A stretch of DNA of 64,000 nucleotides from Nautilus pompilius (Eukaryota > Mollusca > Cephalopoda > Nautilida > Nautilidae). The translations under genes and the position numbers were made by a program. A model generated the notes under the pieces. It worked only from the letters and a program-made list of their open reading frames with translations. It ran no database searches and was not told the DNA's origin. Position 1 is the first letter of the stretch; each line of letters starts with the position of its first letter. Below are positions 45,011-58,164 of this stretch, piece after piece. The DNA lies in contig JACATO010000184.1 in assembly GCA_018389105.1 (NCBI GenBank), forward strand, positions 62,001-126,000, given 5' to 3'.

Positions 45011-48000
45011 GGAGGATCTTTGAGTGTTCCGAAGATCCAACTTCGGTAGAGTGGGTTGGCACGCCTACCAGTTTTCTGGTCATCATTTGCTGTCTTCAGG
45101 CTCTCCAGGGCACCAATGCAACGCAGCAGTGCAGTGCCGCCACCTGCGACAATGCCTTCTTCAACAGCAGCCCTAGTGGCATTAAGCGCATCATTGATCC
45201 TGTCCTTCTTCTCATTCACCTCCACCTCACTCGTTCCACCAACCTGGCGACAGACAAGTGACAATGAGCAGCTAAATAAGCACATCCTTATAAAAGCTAA
45301 CAGACATTTCCTTAGTTTTCATTTGGAAAAGAAAAAAGAATGCCACAGCAACATATCAATTTCACCAGTAATAAAATAAAACTGCTCACAGTTATGAGAT
45401 TTGGTATTTTTCCAGTTCCCAATCAACAAATTCTTCACCTGGACTTCTCAATAATAAAAAAAAAAAACTGTTGTGCAGCTAGCTTTTGTTAAATCCTATG
45501 TCATAAATCAATCTAAAACCCTCAGACTTAATTTTCAAAACTTATTCTTATTTAAAACCAACTAAAAAATATTTTGTTATCTTCTATTACACAATGTAGA
45601 TGTTGCCCGGGATGGCATTTAATGTACAGATAAGGTTACCTTTAAAACAGCTATACCATTGGACAGTTTTGCTAGCCGCTCACTTAACTTCTCCTTCTCA
45701 TATTCCGATGTGCTCAACTCTATTTCATCTTTTATTGTGCTCATCCGTTTCTCAATTTCTGTTTTCTCACCTTTACCCTAGAGGGGAATAAAAGCAGATG
45801 TATGATATAGACAAAATAAAATTTCTCAAAATTAAAAACTTTCACAAATTCAATATTGAACAGTCTTTTTTTTTTTTTAAATTAAAATTTTAAAAATTTA
45901 GATATAAACTGATCAACTGAAGAGTTATGTCCCCTCTTTTCTTTTTGATCAATGATATAGAAAACTTAAATGAAGGTTCCATATTACAAACTGCTTGGAC
46001 TATCATCAAGTTTTGTGCATATTTACTTTTAAAACCTTTATGTTGACTAATGCCCAGTAATTTCTTTACTCTTTACAGAACAGCAAAATAATTTAAACAC
46101 CTACTCTCATCAGCAGGGTATCATCTTTAGTGACAATAACCTCAGCAACTTGACCAAGATCCTGAACTTGCACATCTTCCATCTTGAACATATTGCCTTC
46201 ATCCCCAAACACCTGTCGAGGAAGAAAAAGAAAATTCTCCAGAAATATTTGCCACCTACTTATTCCTTGACGGAGCAGAAAGCTAAAAGCCGTTTTCCAA
46301 AGATATTTTAAAAATGAAGTTCTCAAAATTTTACTTTCTTGTTTATAGAAAGATTCAAAACACCCCCTCCAGCACTTTCACTCTTTGACATGCACCCAAG
46401 AGTGAGTTTTTAAAGTTTAATGTCATTTTCATCAGTTGATAACTGATGATACTTTCACATGAGTAAAAAAGAAAAAAAATTCACAACCAAGAACAATAGG
46501 CAGGTGACCAGAAAAACTATTGGTTTAATAACAAGAGACAAGTTCACATCAGTGTCTTTTGTCATATTTTTACCTGCCATGTAACTGTTTCTTCTTATAG
46601 CACAAATTCACTTTATTATACATTTAATTATTAGAATGCTTCCCGTTGATTGGTTTTCCACTTTATCTTAAAAGAAAAAAATATTTGGCCATGCAGTTAT
46701 TTTTAAATTGAGAGATCACTGGGAAAGATGGCGTATTTCAGTTTTAACTTTCCCCCCATTAAAAAAAATGTTCAATCAATTTCCAGGGTGGCTACTCAAA
46801 AATGCAACTACCTGATTAGAATTATTTTAAAACATTAACGAAGTGAAATGACTTAGCACAGTTCAGTAATCCAAATAAAAAATGAAAGGAAAAATTTAAT
46901 TTATAATGTAGAAAACCATGAACTGTTGCCACATATGCCAATACTGATTCAGTTTCTAAGTAATTAATTCTGACACTTAAGTCTGTTGTTCTCATTCCAA
47001 TAATTCTCAATGAACTGGTTATATTTACTGCTACAAATGCTCTCATCTTCTCCCTAGCGGTGTCAGCTTTGCCTGCCTGGTCCACATGGTGTAGCAGTTA
47101 GTCTCTTTAGCCATGTGGAAGAAATCTACTGGCTCCATATCATCAGGGAGGGGGGATGACGACTGCAGATAATCGAGTGATTAGCTCCAATCAACATCAC
47201 CAACTCTTTGTCATCTGACCACACTCGAGACCCCAGACATTACCACAGGGAAAGAATTCAGTGTCAGATTCCATCAACAAAATGATATAAATAGCTAGAA
47301 AGTGTGATAATGTGGACAGCATCCTTCTACAGATATCATTTATTGCATAAACAAAATGACTCGTCAATGGCCAGCTGGTTTTGGTAATCTTGATCAGGAC
47401 CCCTGTCCAACACTTAATCCCTATTTATTTTGAGAATATATCTAAAATTCAAACTTAAATATAGAATTTTTAAATACTTAAGGACTACAAAACATTCTAT
47501 TAAACGTTATTTCAAAGTTCATCATAGACCTCCACACCTGTGCAGTATATTCAAACTTCTCTTCTAAAACCACCACTATCTACTGTAGATGTACCCGACA
47601 ATATTGTTCTGTGGTTACTAGTAACAAGCATTAACATCCCTGCACACCCATAGAATCAGTACTTCTGATAGCAGGAAATGGAATTGCTCCCTTGAGGACA
47701 GAACCCTTCTATTGTAAGAGGATATTCAAGCGCCCAGTTAAAACCCATACCAATTAACTAATAAGCAAGCACAAGAATAGCAATATCGGAGGTTTGTCAA
47801 ATAGTCAATATCCAATGTATGGCCCTTTGGTTATGTTCTATTTGCTTTAGTTGCAGCTGAAATGCTCTGTTTTCTCATTTTGATTGTTTACTGTAATTTC
47901 ATTTTAGACTTGTAAAAAACCTGACCAGAACCTGGAGAGAGAGAGAGAGAGGCTGTGTTGCTTCTGTTATAAATCCCTTTGTCGTCAATATAAAGCAACG

Positions 48001-51000
48001 AGAAATACCATGATAAAGAATACTCTTGGAGACCAGTTTTATTAGAGTTCTTTTTAAGTAACTGCAGTTGTAGCCAGAACTTGCTTAGAAAAGTTAGCCT
48101 ACTGCCAATGGTCCCTTCAGATACCTTTTCCCTGCAACTGTCTAATACCATCCTTCCTTTCCATTGTCCCGACACATCCCCGCTTTCTTCTTTCCACAAA
48201 CAAAACTGGCAAATCTCTGCAGCTCTAACTGTAGCTGAGCCCATTTTCCAGTTTATTTTTGCACCATCTGTAAACAGGCAAAGGCTTTGATCTGATCACA
48301 ATAGCTACAAAACTGGGTTTCTAGTCTTTAATACATTTCTCCACAAGTATCTATTCCTCAATTTCCCACCCCTCCCCTATTTATATTTGCAGTTTAGAGG
48401 GCAAAATAAATTAATAAAATCACACCCCACTAACCACAATTGACAACAAAAAAGAATTTTTTCCCCCTTTAATATTCACACTTCCAGCATTCATCAAAAA
48501 ACCTTTGTCATTCTATAAGACAAAGGTAAAACTCTGATAATCAATAATACCTGTACTGTCTGGTTTACTCATCCCTTCTCATTCACCACCCCACCTTTAA
48601 GATGCTGAAGATGAAGAAATGCAGAATTTCTGATGTATATATTTAATGCCTGAAATCATCAAGACTGTTTTTTTCCTCCTCCTTTAGACACCAAAATAAA
48701 CACATACCACAGCTCCTGTTGCAATGGCCATGTCTTGTAAGGTGTTCTTCCTATTATCTCCAAAGCCAGGAGCCTTGACTGCACACACTTGAAGCCCCAC
48801 TTTTATCCTGCAATGTAAAGAGTAGATTGCCCAGCTGTTTCTAATACAGACCACAGAAATACCCAAACCACCATGTAGAAAAGCAGGGTTAAAAGATAGG
48901 TAAGGTGACTTGGAAAACTTAAAAGAACAATCTTGATAGTGCCAGGGATGGTTATGTTTAGCTTACAGTATGTCATTCTATACTATAATGCATGCATGAC
49001 TTAAAAGAAAGCACAACTTGCCCAAAAATAAATATAAAGTTTTTATACAAAAGAAAACTTTAGAATTCCCAGACAAATTGATGATTCATCTGTTGTCTGC
49101 TGGGTTTCATGCATAAAGCTGATTCACAATGGTTCCTGGTCAAAGTAAGTATGGTCTTCCAAACTAAACATGCTTTGGTAACCATAACAAAAGCATGTCA
49201 TTCATCATTCAAGTTTACTGCTGTCAATCCTACAAAATAAGAGCCCCGCTGGCAGTGGTGGTGGGAGGAGGGTGGGACAACTGAGTTAATCCTAGGTAAG
49301 CTCGGCTTAAAATGACCTACCTGTTGTCATGTTTTAAAATCACACCTACCATACAGTCCTGTACTCACCTGTTTAAAACCAACGTAGTCAGTGCTTCCCC
49401 ATCAACATCTTCAGCTACTATCAGCAACGGCTTGCGCTGAGCATTTGCTATTTCTAATGCTGGAATTATGGCCTGGATGTTGGAAATTTTCTTCTCACTG
49501 ATCAAAACAAAGGCATCTTGGAATTCGCATTTGGCACCTGAAATATTTTTTTAAAAAAATCTCATCACTGCTAGAAAACAACACATATGCATGTAAGATA
49601 CCACGTTCTCACCTGAGCAGCATGAGATAAAATAAGGAGCAACTCACCTTTAGACGTGTTGATAAAATATGGAGAAATGTAGCCTCTGTCAAATTTCATT
49701 CCTTCGATTGTTTCCAGTTCATCCTTTAATGTTTTACCATCCTGCAATGAAAACCAGATGAATAACAGTTTTTTGTTTAGTAAGAGCAAGCTAAATTACC
49801 TACCTTTTGGCAAGGTACTGAAAAACACAGATTTTAAAATGTAATGGGAAGGGGATTGCCTCAGATCAGCAGTAACAACAAAAAGCTTGCTCTCCTGCTA
49901 GCAACAATAGAAAATGTAGGAGCACTTGGTGCTGTATCTGGGCATCACATCAAATAAGCAGACGATACTGAAGTACACACACAATGATGAAATGCAGTCT
50001 GATTTAAACCATTCAGTATATCTAAAAAAAATAATAATAATAAATGGTAAATTGAGTTTTACATTTCCAAATGCAAATGTTTCATGTTTTGAACAAAATA
50101 AAAGCTTAGGTATTTAGCATATTTGCTGCAATTCTTCCAATGCTGAGGTTATCTGACATTAAGAGGAATAATGCATTTGAGAAGCCACAATATAGGATAA
50201 CCTGTTCCAAGGTCACTGGCATCCTGGTTGACAAAGTAGACTGGAACTGATTTTAAGAGAGATTGTTGATCCAATACAATGACATCACAATACTGCTACA
50301 GGCCAAAATTTATTTGCCACAGAAAAAAATATCCTGGCTCCAATTGTCAATAGACAGGATTTGGCTTCAGACGCAATGGCCAAGTTTTTATCATAAAAGA
50401 AAACTCATGACATTGCTAACAATGCACATCACAATTAGGGATGAGCTAATTAATCAATCAGCTTATTATCAGGTTTCATAACAGTAAATGGAAAACTTAT
50501 TTTTTGTTCAAAAAGAACTGGAATATTGCTCCTCTCAAGAGCATCAATCTAACTTAAAGTTCAAGAGGTGGTACACACACACACACGCCAATCAGCGCAA
50601 ATGATTATGGGGTACATCAGAGACTCAACGCAAACGCACATAACCAGATAGAGGCCAAAACAAAGTAGTACTGTTCTAAAAAAATTTTTAATTAAGCACA
50701 CGTATTCATTTTTTTGAAAAACTGAAAATTTTGTACAAATCACAATTACTACACAACAAAGTGAATCGATAAGCCAAAACATTAAACATGTTGCTGCTGT
50801 TGTTCTACAGACTCAAAACTGAAAATGATTATGGAAGACTGACAGGTATAACTTAGTACGCTTTCCAGTTGATTCATGTCCACTGGTGTTCAGTCTATGG
50901 AAGATAGTGTACATAAATTTTTGTCAGTCAAGGCTTAGGTAATAAAATAAAGTTAAGATATCCATCAAATCTTTTTCTCTATAGCAGTAGTGGTTGTCTT

Positions 51001-54000
51001 TCTATTTTACTTGTAGAGGACCTACAGTTAGTGTTAAGTCTGGATCATCAAAATCTGTGTGAAAGTCCTGGCTGGGGCTTTGACATGTTTCCCCATTCTG
51101 ACAATCAACCAATGAGGAAATACAAGGTTCCTTATTTTCCAAAATTCTTACATAAAGGCCTTTGCACAGATACTTTCAGCCGATTCACAGTTGTCAGGAT
51201 TACTTCAGATGTGGTGGTAGCAGCATTGTGTAGAGAGAGTCTGTAATGTCTTCGGAGAGCTTTTAAAGGCGAGCAAGTTAGATCCAAACGACACAGTCTG
51301 ATTTGGAATATTATGAGTGACGTGATTAGTTGAGCATCTTCATTCAAAATGTCCTAAAATGTAATATGGATTGCACCAACAAGTGGTAGAAGTGTCCATC
51401 TTTTGATTAATACAAAAAATATCCTTTAGTGCTCATTAGCTAAATATATCATTACTAATGCATAGATGAGTATAAAACAAGATGGTTGCTGGATTGCCAT
51501 CACTGTCAGCAGCAACCTCTGTGGATCAAATAGTTGAAATATCACTGGATAAAGTCCATTTTCAAACCAAAACTAACCAAAATTTGCTTACCAAAGTGGT
51601 CTTGTGTACGATTCTAGAAATGGTACTACACATGGGCAGGCTCTATGCCTTTCAAAATCAGGTGTTAGCCAATGACTGCTCCTACTAAGAAAATGTTCCA
51701 GCAGTACTAGCGGTCAAAATGTCTGTCATCAACACCATACTCGTACTTTCAGTTTGTAGTATCTTCTACTTTTTTTTTGACTGAACATAAATGCTCTGCT
51801 ATTAGGTCGTTACAAACGTTTTGTCGGTTTATATAATGTTAATTTAGGGTTCATTTTTTGCATGCTTGTGAAGGTGTATGTAGATAAGTTATATATCATT
51901 TTGTAGCGAGTAAGCAAACATGGGGTGACACAGCAAATGAGCCTCGAAGATAAGGAATGTAGTAGGCATCTTTACAGCTGTGATGATGACCATCTGAAAG
52001 CCTCAGTTGAAGCCGATCCAATAAAAACAGTGCTAGAAATTGCTGGAGAGCTTGACATAAGTACTGCAGCTGTTTCCCAGCATCTTGATGCAATTGGCCT
52101 GGTGAAAGAGCTTGACAAGTGGGTGCCTCACGAGTTGAATAGACAACAAAATCATCGATTGGAGATCTGCTCTTCGCTTGTCATAAGAAACAAGAGAGAT
52201 CTATTTCTTGACTGAATCGTTACATGATGAAAACTGGATCCTTTTACATTGACAATCACAAACAATCAGCACAGTGGATCGGCAGAGACAAGGCACCTAA
52301 CCACATTCCAAAGCCCAGCCTCCATCCAAAGGTCATGGTCACTGTCTGGTGGGCTGTAACTGGCATCATCCACTATAACTTCTTGCAACCTGGAGAAGCC
52401 ATCACAACTGAAAGGTACTGTCGTGAATTAAACATCGTTCATCAGAAACTCTCCATACGACAGCTGGCATCGGCGTATCGAAGAGGCCCAATCCTGCTCC
52501 ATGGCAATGCTTGTCCTCATGTTGAAAGAGTGACTTTTCAGAACTAAACACATTGGAGTACAAAGTTCTCCCTCACCCAGCCTATTCACCAGACCTTTCT
52601 CCCACAGACCACCACCTTTTCAAACACCTTGAGAGCTTCCTCTGTATAAAATGCTTATCCAACCAAGCAGCAATTGAAACTGCCTTCCAACAGTTTATAG
52701 ATTCCAGAAATCCAGATTTTTTCAAAACAGTACAAATGCACTTGTAACTGGTTCGCACAAATGTATCGATTGTAATGGAACTCACTTTGATTAATAAACT
52801 TCACGTTCAGCAACGACATGAAGCCTTATTGTTGCAGTAAAAAAAACCCGACAAAACTTTTGTAACAACCTTATATAACTGCTTAAGGCTTAAGTCAGCA
52901 GCAATCATCCCCTATTCTTTGATGCATTTAGCTTTGATGGAATCTTTCCGAATCACAAAAATAATTCCATACCACATTTTTGAAGTCATCTCTACCTTTA
53001 AAATATTTATGCCTAGGCAATAATCTGAAAATAGACAGTGTCAGCAGTCAGCCTGCTACAGTTAACTCCTAATTCCTCAGCTAAATAGCAAACTGAAAAC
53101 TGACCAGCCCCAATATTCAATCAAGATAACCAACCAACCACAATATAGGTTCTGACACCCATGACTGACTATTGTAGTGCCACTTACAAAGGCCTGCTAC
53201 AGTTATATCAACTCCAGCTACAGTAAAACCAATGTCGACCTTTCCTACGCAGAAGCTTTGTGATCAATCACACTACACTCTCAATAACCATCCCTTATAC
53301 TGCACAGTACCTGGATAGAAACTGGATCATTTAACTTGTTAATATTTCAAGGTACCCGAATCAGCAATCCAGATCAGTCAACACATGACTAAGAATAAAT
53401 AGGCAAAAAAAATATTGTAGATGCTTTTGGTATCACGAAAATCAGACTTTGATGTTATACTGGCTGCTTGCTTTGGAATATGCAAAACACACCTGCATTC
53501 CATAATCAAACAAAGTTATATATCTGTTTTGTAAATGAAATGGCTGATGTATCACCTCACATTCTGCACATACTCGATGCAACAATAATTACTGGTTTTT
53601 TTAGTTTATTTATCTGTATCTTTTTCTTCTCATTATTCCATCAAAAATAATGTCAGAATGTTGCAATATATCACAAGTTCTCATAAATGAACAATTATTC
53701 ACCTGTTTTTACTATTTAATTTTCATTTGTAAATACATTTTTATTGCTAAGATTCTGAGCAACTGAATAAGATTTGGACAAAGTTTCATATACTCATCTG
53801 TAGCCAGAGGAAAAGAGGGCCAAGCTCTTCAGACCTATTCATTTTCCTGCCTGTGATGATATTCCGTGTACAGAAATAAATTTCTGGCTTCCAGGAATAA
53901 TATTTCTCCTCCAAAATCTGTTGCAAAGTTTGAAGCTATAACCTATCCACCAGCTGTCCTGGAAAGTGATTGTGCATCAGAAAAAAATTCAGCACTGAAG

Positions 54001-57000
54001 GATTCCACATGCTGAATTAACGATGATGCTCCGTAACCAGAGGCCGGCAGTAATGTAATGCATCACAAATGCTTCTGTGGAATTCTTGCTTATGAACAGA
54101 AGCCTGGAGATTGAGCACCACTTCTGAACATTGAGAAGGTCTCTGAGGCGAATTAAGTCCCAACCATTGACGATGCATCATTAGCCAATTACCTGCCAGT
54201 GACATAAAAGTACTGAACATCACTTGGCTGTTTACATTCTGGCAATACAAAGGTTCTTTATCGGTGAATTTTTCTCACCTTAAAGCTAAGCTTCAACTCT
54301 GTTACAGTTTAGGGGTTCCATTAACTGAGAGTTTCAGGGCTCCAAAAGATATAGCCCTAAAAAGTATGACAACTTTATTTTTTTTAAAATTCACCAACAC
54401 ATTACATTGGATTTTCCGATCAATCCTAGGAATGGTCTCTTGCAGAAATTCAAATCAAGAAACTTATCTCCCTTCTATCATTCAGAATCAGCCATCTCCC
54501 CCCCCCCTATGAAGATGTTGGAAGCTGAATTATGCACAAATGTCAGTACTATTATATAAAGCCAGTTTTGCCCACATTTTGAACTTGAACAGTAGCAGAA
54601 AGGATACTGGGTTATTAGAATGCTCAGCAATGGTTCAGAGACACACCAAGGTTTTAATAATTATGATCTGACAGACATCTTGAGTGTAGCTGAGGGTATA
54701 TACCACAAATTAATTGGGCCGTAACCACTCAAAAAGTAAATAATTGAAAAACATTTACAAACAGTGGGTGTTGATAGTTGTAAATAGTTTCAAAAAAAAA
54801 AAAAAAATCAAACCGACAGAGATTTCCTTCCTCAGTGGGGACAGGACAGGAGTGGATGGGAAGCCCTGTCTAAGTGTTCCTTCCTCCTTGTATCCAACAA
54901 GTCATAGATAGCTTACTCAGAGGAGCTGTACTCTAGACGAGCACAGCCACCACAGCAGATTTTGTATTAAACAATTTCACAGCCTGAAAAAACTTCAACA
55001 AAATTCTGTTCATTCTTCCAGACTAAAACTTCAAGGCAAATGTTGTAACAGCAATTTAATATAAGAATAGTATTTACGCAGAAATGCTTGAAATAAAAAT
55101 TCTTAATTTTCTGATGTGTAAAAAGAAAAGTTCAATTTCTTTATCATCTACTGAATTAACCAGAAAAATGTTGAGTGGCAAACAAAATGGTTTAAGGTGG
55201 AAACTAACTTTTACTGTTATAACTCCATCCCTGCCAACTTTCTTCATTGCATCTGAAATTATGTCCCCTATGTCTTTATCTCCATTTGCAGATAGCGATG
55301 CAACCTGGATAATTAAAAATATATATTAAAATTGTGCAACATTATAAACAAATGGTTCAACAACTTCTCAACTAAAAACACCAGCACCTAACTTTCCCTT
55401 TCCTTAAGATTTGTTTATAAACCTTGGGGTTGATTTTCCTTTTTTCCTCCTCCTAAAGATAATGCTAAATAATGTTAGACTGAGTGAACTTCTGAGTAGG
55501 TTGGAAATCTAACTTCAAAGCGTCAGGGCAGCAAATGAGGGGCAAGACGCTAGAGCAATCCCACAATCCAGCATAAACTACGAGAACAAATTCTTTCACA
55601 ACTTTAAAGGAAAGACTAAGCTACATGTTAAAAAAACAATGCCACTAAGAGTTAACAGATAGAAAAGCAGTTCAGCTGAGGTAGGATGGCTGGAGTCAAT
55701 AAAGACCACAAATGATCACTGACCTGTGCTATTTCTTCAGGAGTTGTCACCGGCTTCGACATCCTTTTCAAGTGTTCAACAACAATTTCCACAGCCATCA
55801 TCACACCTGAAAGTTAAGGGTACAGTTTTGTTTGTTTGTTTGTTTCTTAAAGTGCAAGAGTGAAGCACAAGTCCTTCTATTTTGGCCAGGAAAGGATTGT
55901 ACCATTCATAGTTTCATCAATCTCAATGTGAATATTACAGACTGCCTGTCTGGAAGAACCAGCAATGAGACAAGCCACATTGTTTATTAGCACACTAGTG
56001 CCACATGCTCTAATAGCAAGGAAGTGAGAGACAATACAATAAAAAGACACTTATAGCAAAAAGCAAATAGTATGTATGTATACCTTTTCGAATCTCAATG
56101 GGATTGGCCCCTTTGCTAATTTTTTCAAAACCCTCTTTTGCAATGGCCCTGGCCAAGACTGTCGCTGTTGTGGTTCCATCGCCAGCTTCCTCATTTGTGT
56201 TGTTTGCCACATCCTGCACCAACTTTGCCCCAACATTCATGAATTTATCTTTCAGTTCAATTGCCTTGGCTACAGTTACTCCATCCTTTGTGATTTTTGG
56301 GCTTCCCCAGCTTTGTTCTAAAATTACATTTCTGCCCTAATGAAAGAAAGAAAAGGGCATACATTGTAAAAAATTGTTGTAGAATTGATTTCCTTAACAG
56401 TTTCACCCTTACAAACAACAGTCACAAAAATTCAGAGCTGACAGCAAAACAAGCAAAATTCAACTGCAGCTGTAAACTTTCCCAGCTCAGTACAGCACTG
56501 ATGGAGATGACAAAAATGTAAACCAATCCTTGACATTAGTTTTCTGCCAAAAAAACTATTTAGATTTACCTAACTGGTTGTTAAGGTTCAGAAGCATCCA
56601 TGAGAGATTCTGAGATTGCAGTATAAGCAATCAAACTTATTTCAACCCCTACAAATACATATTTTCCATTAATTTTTCTATACAATGTACAAAACTGACA
56701 AGTATGTAAATAAAACAGTTGTTTAAACGAAAATAAAGTAATGTAATTATATTCATAAGAAATGATCAACAAAAACTTTTCTAATATTAATAATTTCAAG
56801 AGGGTGTCATGTCATCATTCTCATAGGACGGTCATACCTTTAAATGGCTGCAAACCTGGATTCAGCAGTCTCAACTGCATACTGTTCATCAGCAGCAGCA
56901 GCAGCAGCCAGAATTTCTGGTCTGGCTGTTTCATTAAATCTCCACACTGCAAAATTTTAAAATATGTTTAAATTCTACTCTCTCTGCCCTTCATTTATCC

Positions 57001-57176
57001 CTACTCACCTTTGGCCCCATAGTAATAGCCACAGCATCAGTCAGTAGGTCAACACCTTGTAACATCAATGCTCTGGCATCAACCCCAAATTTTAAGTCTT
57101 TGGCATAAGCCCTGGCCAAAGAAGGGGTCAGCTTTTGCACCAGGGTGTGTCGTAAAAGGCTTGGTAAACGGTACAT
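43127..57176 (-). CDS. HSPD1: Mitochondrial 60 kDa chaperonin (HSP60)
   Basis: Complete coding sequence of 572 codons plus stop (animal proteins are about 573). Coding exons in order: 57009-57176, 56084-56336, 55724-55806, 55209-55304, 49648-49741, 49369-49537, 48708-48807, 46105-46212, 45640-45777, 45069-45243, 43632-43801, 43127-43291. The N-terminus is a basic, arginine-bearing mitochondrial presequence ([10 protein letters not shown] to about RAYAKD). The nucleotide-binding GDGTTTAT lies near residue 108, GGGTALL near 437, and a GGM-rich tail closes the protein. HSP60 forms ATP-driven heptameric rings that fold matrix proteins with HSP10. Exon 57009-57183 starts seven bases before the ATG, so a non-coding first exon must lie upstream. 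Residues around 500-518 are atypical (see findings). Confidence 0.96.
43632..43801 (-). CDS. HSPD1: HSP60 exon 11: equatorial domain
   Basis: Encodes [20 protein letters not shown] to [20 protein letters not shown]. The donor AAA|GTATTG keeps frame with VVRTAL. The segment between GYDA and DP is shorter than and unlike the family norm. Confidence 0.88.
44959..45010. repeat. (AAT)n microsatellite
   Basis: About 50 bases of AAT/ATA repeats in the HSP60 intron just below exon 10. Confidence 0.9.
45069..45243 (-). CDS. HSPD1: HSP60 exon 10
   Basis: Encodes [20 protein letters not shown] and [15 protein letters not shown], the conserved intermediate-to-equatorial segment that holds the catalytic aspartate region and a nucleotide-contacting glycine loop. 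Confidence 0.96.
45640..45777 (-). CDS. HSPD1: HSP60 exon 9
   Basis: Forty-six codons, phase 0, starting [11 protein letters not shown] and ending [16 protein letters not shown], a canonical chaperonin helix segment. Confidence 0.95.
46105..46212 (-). CDS. HSPD1: HSP60 exon 8: apical domain
   Basis: Thirty-six codons, phase 0 ([20 protein letters not shown], ending TLLMR), the distal apical region. Confidence 0.95.
48708..48807 (-). CDS. HSPD1: HSP60 exon 7: apical domain
   Basis: Encodes [20 protein letters not shown] and DMAIATGAV, among the most conserved chaperonin segments. Confidence 0.96.
49369..49537 (-). CDS. HSPD1: HSP60 exon 6: apical domain
   Basis: Encodes [16 protein letters not shown], then [20 protein letters not shown], the substrate and HSP10 docking region. 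Confidence 0.96.
49648..49741 (-). CDS. HSPD1: HSP60 exon 5
   Basis: Encodes [20 protein letters not shown], then [11 protein letters not shown], at the intermediate/apical hinge. Confidence 0.96.
49742..55208. other. HSPD1: 5.5 kb HSP60 intron
   Basis: The largest HSP60 intron. It carries the mariner at 51,802-52,873; otherwise only short unassigned frames and A/T runs were seen. Confidence 0.7.
51802..52873 (+). mobile_element. mariner transposon, inactive
   Basis: Terminal inverted repeats of type TWAGGTYGTTACAAA..GTTTTGTCGG lie at both ends. TA target duplications flank it at 51,800-51,801 and 52,874-52,875. The plus strand encodes a mariner transposase of the DD34D type, with DKWVPHEL near 52,116, [15 protein letters not shown] near 52,320 and [15 protein letters not shown] near 52,575. 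A frameshift with stops near 52,212-52,235 destroys the first catalytic block. In the second block the aspartate of HDNA has become glycine (HGNACPHV). The third aspartate remains. The element is dead but nearly full length. Confidence 0.95.
55209..55304 (-). CDS. HSPD1: HSP60 exon 4
   Basis: Thirty-two codons, phase 0 ([20 protein letters not shown] to DGVITVK). Donor GTTAGT, acceptor ATCCAG. Confidence 0.95.
55724..55806 (-). CDS. HSPD1: HSP60 exon 3
   Basis: Encodes [20 protein letters not shown] to EEIAQ. Donor GTCAGT, acceptor TTTCAG-type tract. Confidence 0.94.
56084..56336 (-). CDS. HSPD1: HSP60 exon 2: ATP-binding region
   Basis: Encodes [20 protein letters not shown] to NPIEIRK, including [15 protein letters not shown], the phosphate- and magnesium-binding loop of the equatorial domain. 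Confidence 0.97.
57009..57176 (-). CDS. HSPD1: HSP60 first coding exon
   Basis: Holds the ATG, the mitochondrial presequence and [19 protein letters not shown] through ITMGPK. A longer open frame upstream of the ATG crosses the acceptor TATTCCAG and is not coding. Confidence 0.95.
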
Positions 57177-57605
57177 CCTTCTTCTGGAATAATAAAATGA
57201 TAGGATTTCTTCAAGTCGTCTTCTTAAATATAGAGCATGTAAGATGACACAGTAAAGCAGAACCTCCCATGTGTTTTTATGTGGATCTGACATTATTCCG
57301 ATCGGATTTTTATATATAATAAACTCGGGTTAATGAAATATAAGAAATGAATCGCAATAGCTTTTTGTTTCTTGGGGGGTGACCTAACAATACGCCTTTA
57401 TTTCCCTATTCTCTAGTAAGGGTGATTTCAAGGTCAAATGGATCGTTGCACACACACACACACATGGGGGCTACGGTTTAGTTTAAGCGACTGCGGCCCT
57501 TCCGCATTATTACCTAGCAAGGTAGAAGGTGCCCCCCCCAACTCTCTTCTGTGCTTTAATGCCTTTAAAATTAGAAGAGGATGGTAGGGGCGCAACCTTT
57601 TTTTT

Positions 57606-57680
57606 TTTTTATTTTTTATATATATATATATAGATAAATATTGTGTGTGTGTGTGTGTATGTGTGTGTGTGTGTGTGTGT
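57606..57680. repeat. (TA)n and (GT)n microsatellites
   Basis: A short TA run followed by two GT runs, next to a poly-T tract, just upstream of the HSP60 coding start; a separate CA run lies at 57,450-57,465. Confidence 0.88.
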
Positions 57681-58156
57681 TTATTAACATAGAGGCAGGA
57701 ATTTATCATATCTGCCTTTTAATTTTCGGGGACTTAGGCTACACCACAGGAGACGGGACGACGACTGTCCGAGTCTCACACTTAACAAATAAGGCGTGTT
57801 AACGTATCTATCTATCTATCTCTCTCCATCCATCCATCCATCCAACCGAAATATAATTTAATTCCATGTTGGCAAAGCCAGCTGTCGCGATGGGGACGTA
57901 GATTCAACTGAAAGAAGCCGAACGCACGTGGTGATAACGTGCGTGATGAAGTAAATTAGCGAATTGGGAGGATTATATAATGTTCCACCATATTCCCCCC
58001 ACCCCCTTAAAAGAGAGGGGGAAGTCTTAGTAACAGAAGCAGTAGTAATGGCAACGACGTAGGATCTAACTACTTAGCGCCCTGTCCTCCTCCTCCTCCT
58101 CGGGGAGTCAGCGCGACGAAGCAACTCCACCCGAATTAATGAACTCTCCCTCCCCC

Positions 58157-58164
58157 TTCTAGAA
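58157..58164. promoter_or_regulatory. Heat-shock-element-like core
   Basis: TTCTAGAA is two inverted nTTCnnGAAn units; the next expected unit is degenerate. It lies inside the bidirectional promoter. Confidence 0.4.

Noticed and set aside
45056-45379. Plus-strand 107-codon frame
   Set aside because: Antisense shadow of HSP60 exon 10.
47085-47230. tRNA-like or SINE-like sequence (TGGTGTAGCAGTTAG)
   Set aside because: An A-box-like match is present but the B box is poor and no cloverleaf folds; not enough for a call.
56076-56340. Plus-strand frames opposite HSP60 exon 2
   Set aside because: Antisense shadows of a strongly conserved HSP60 exon.
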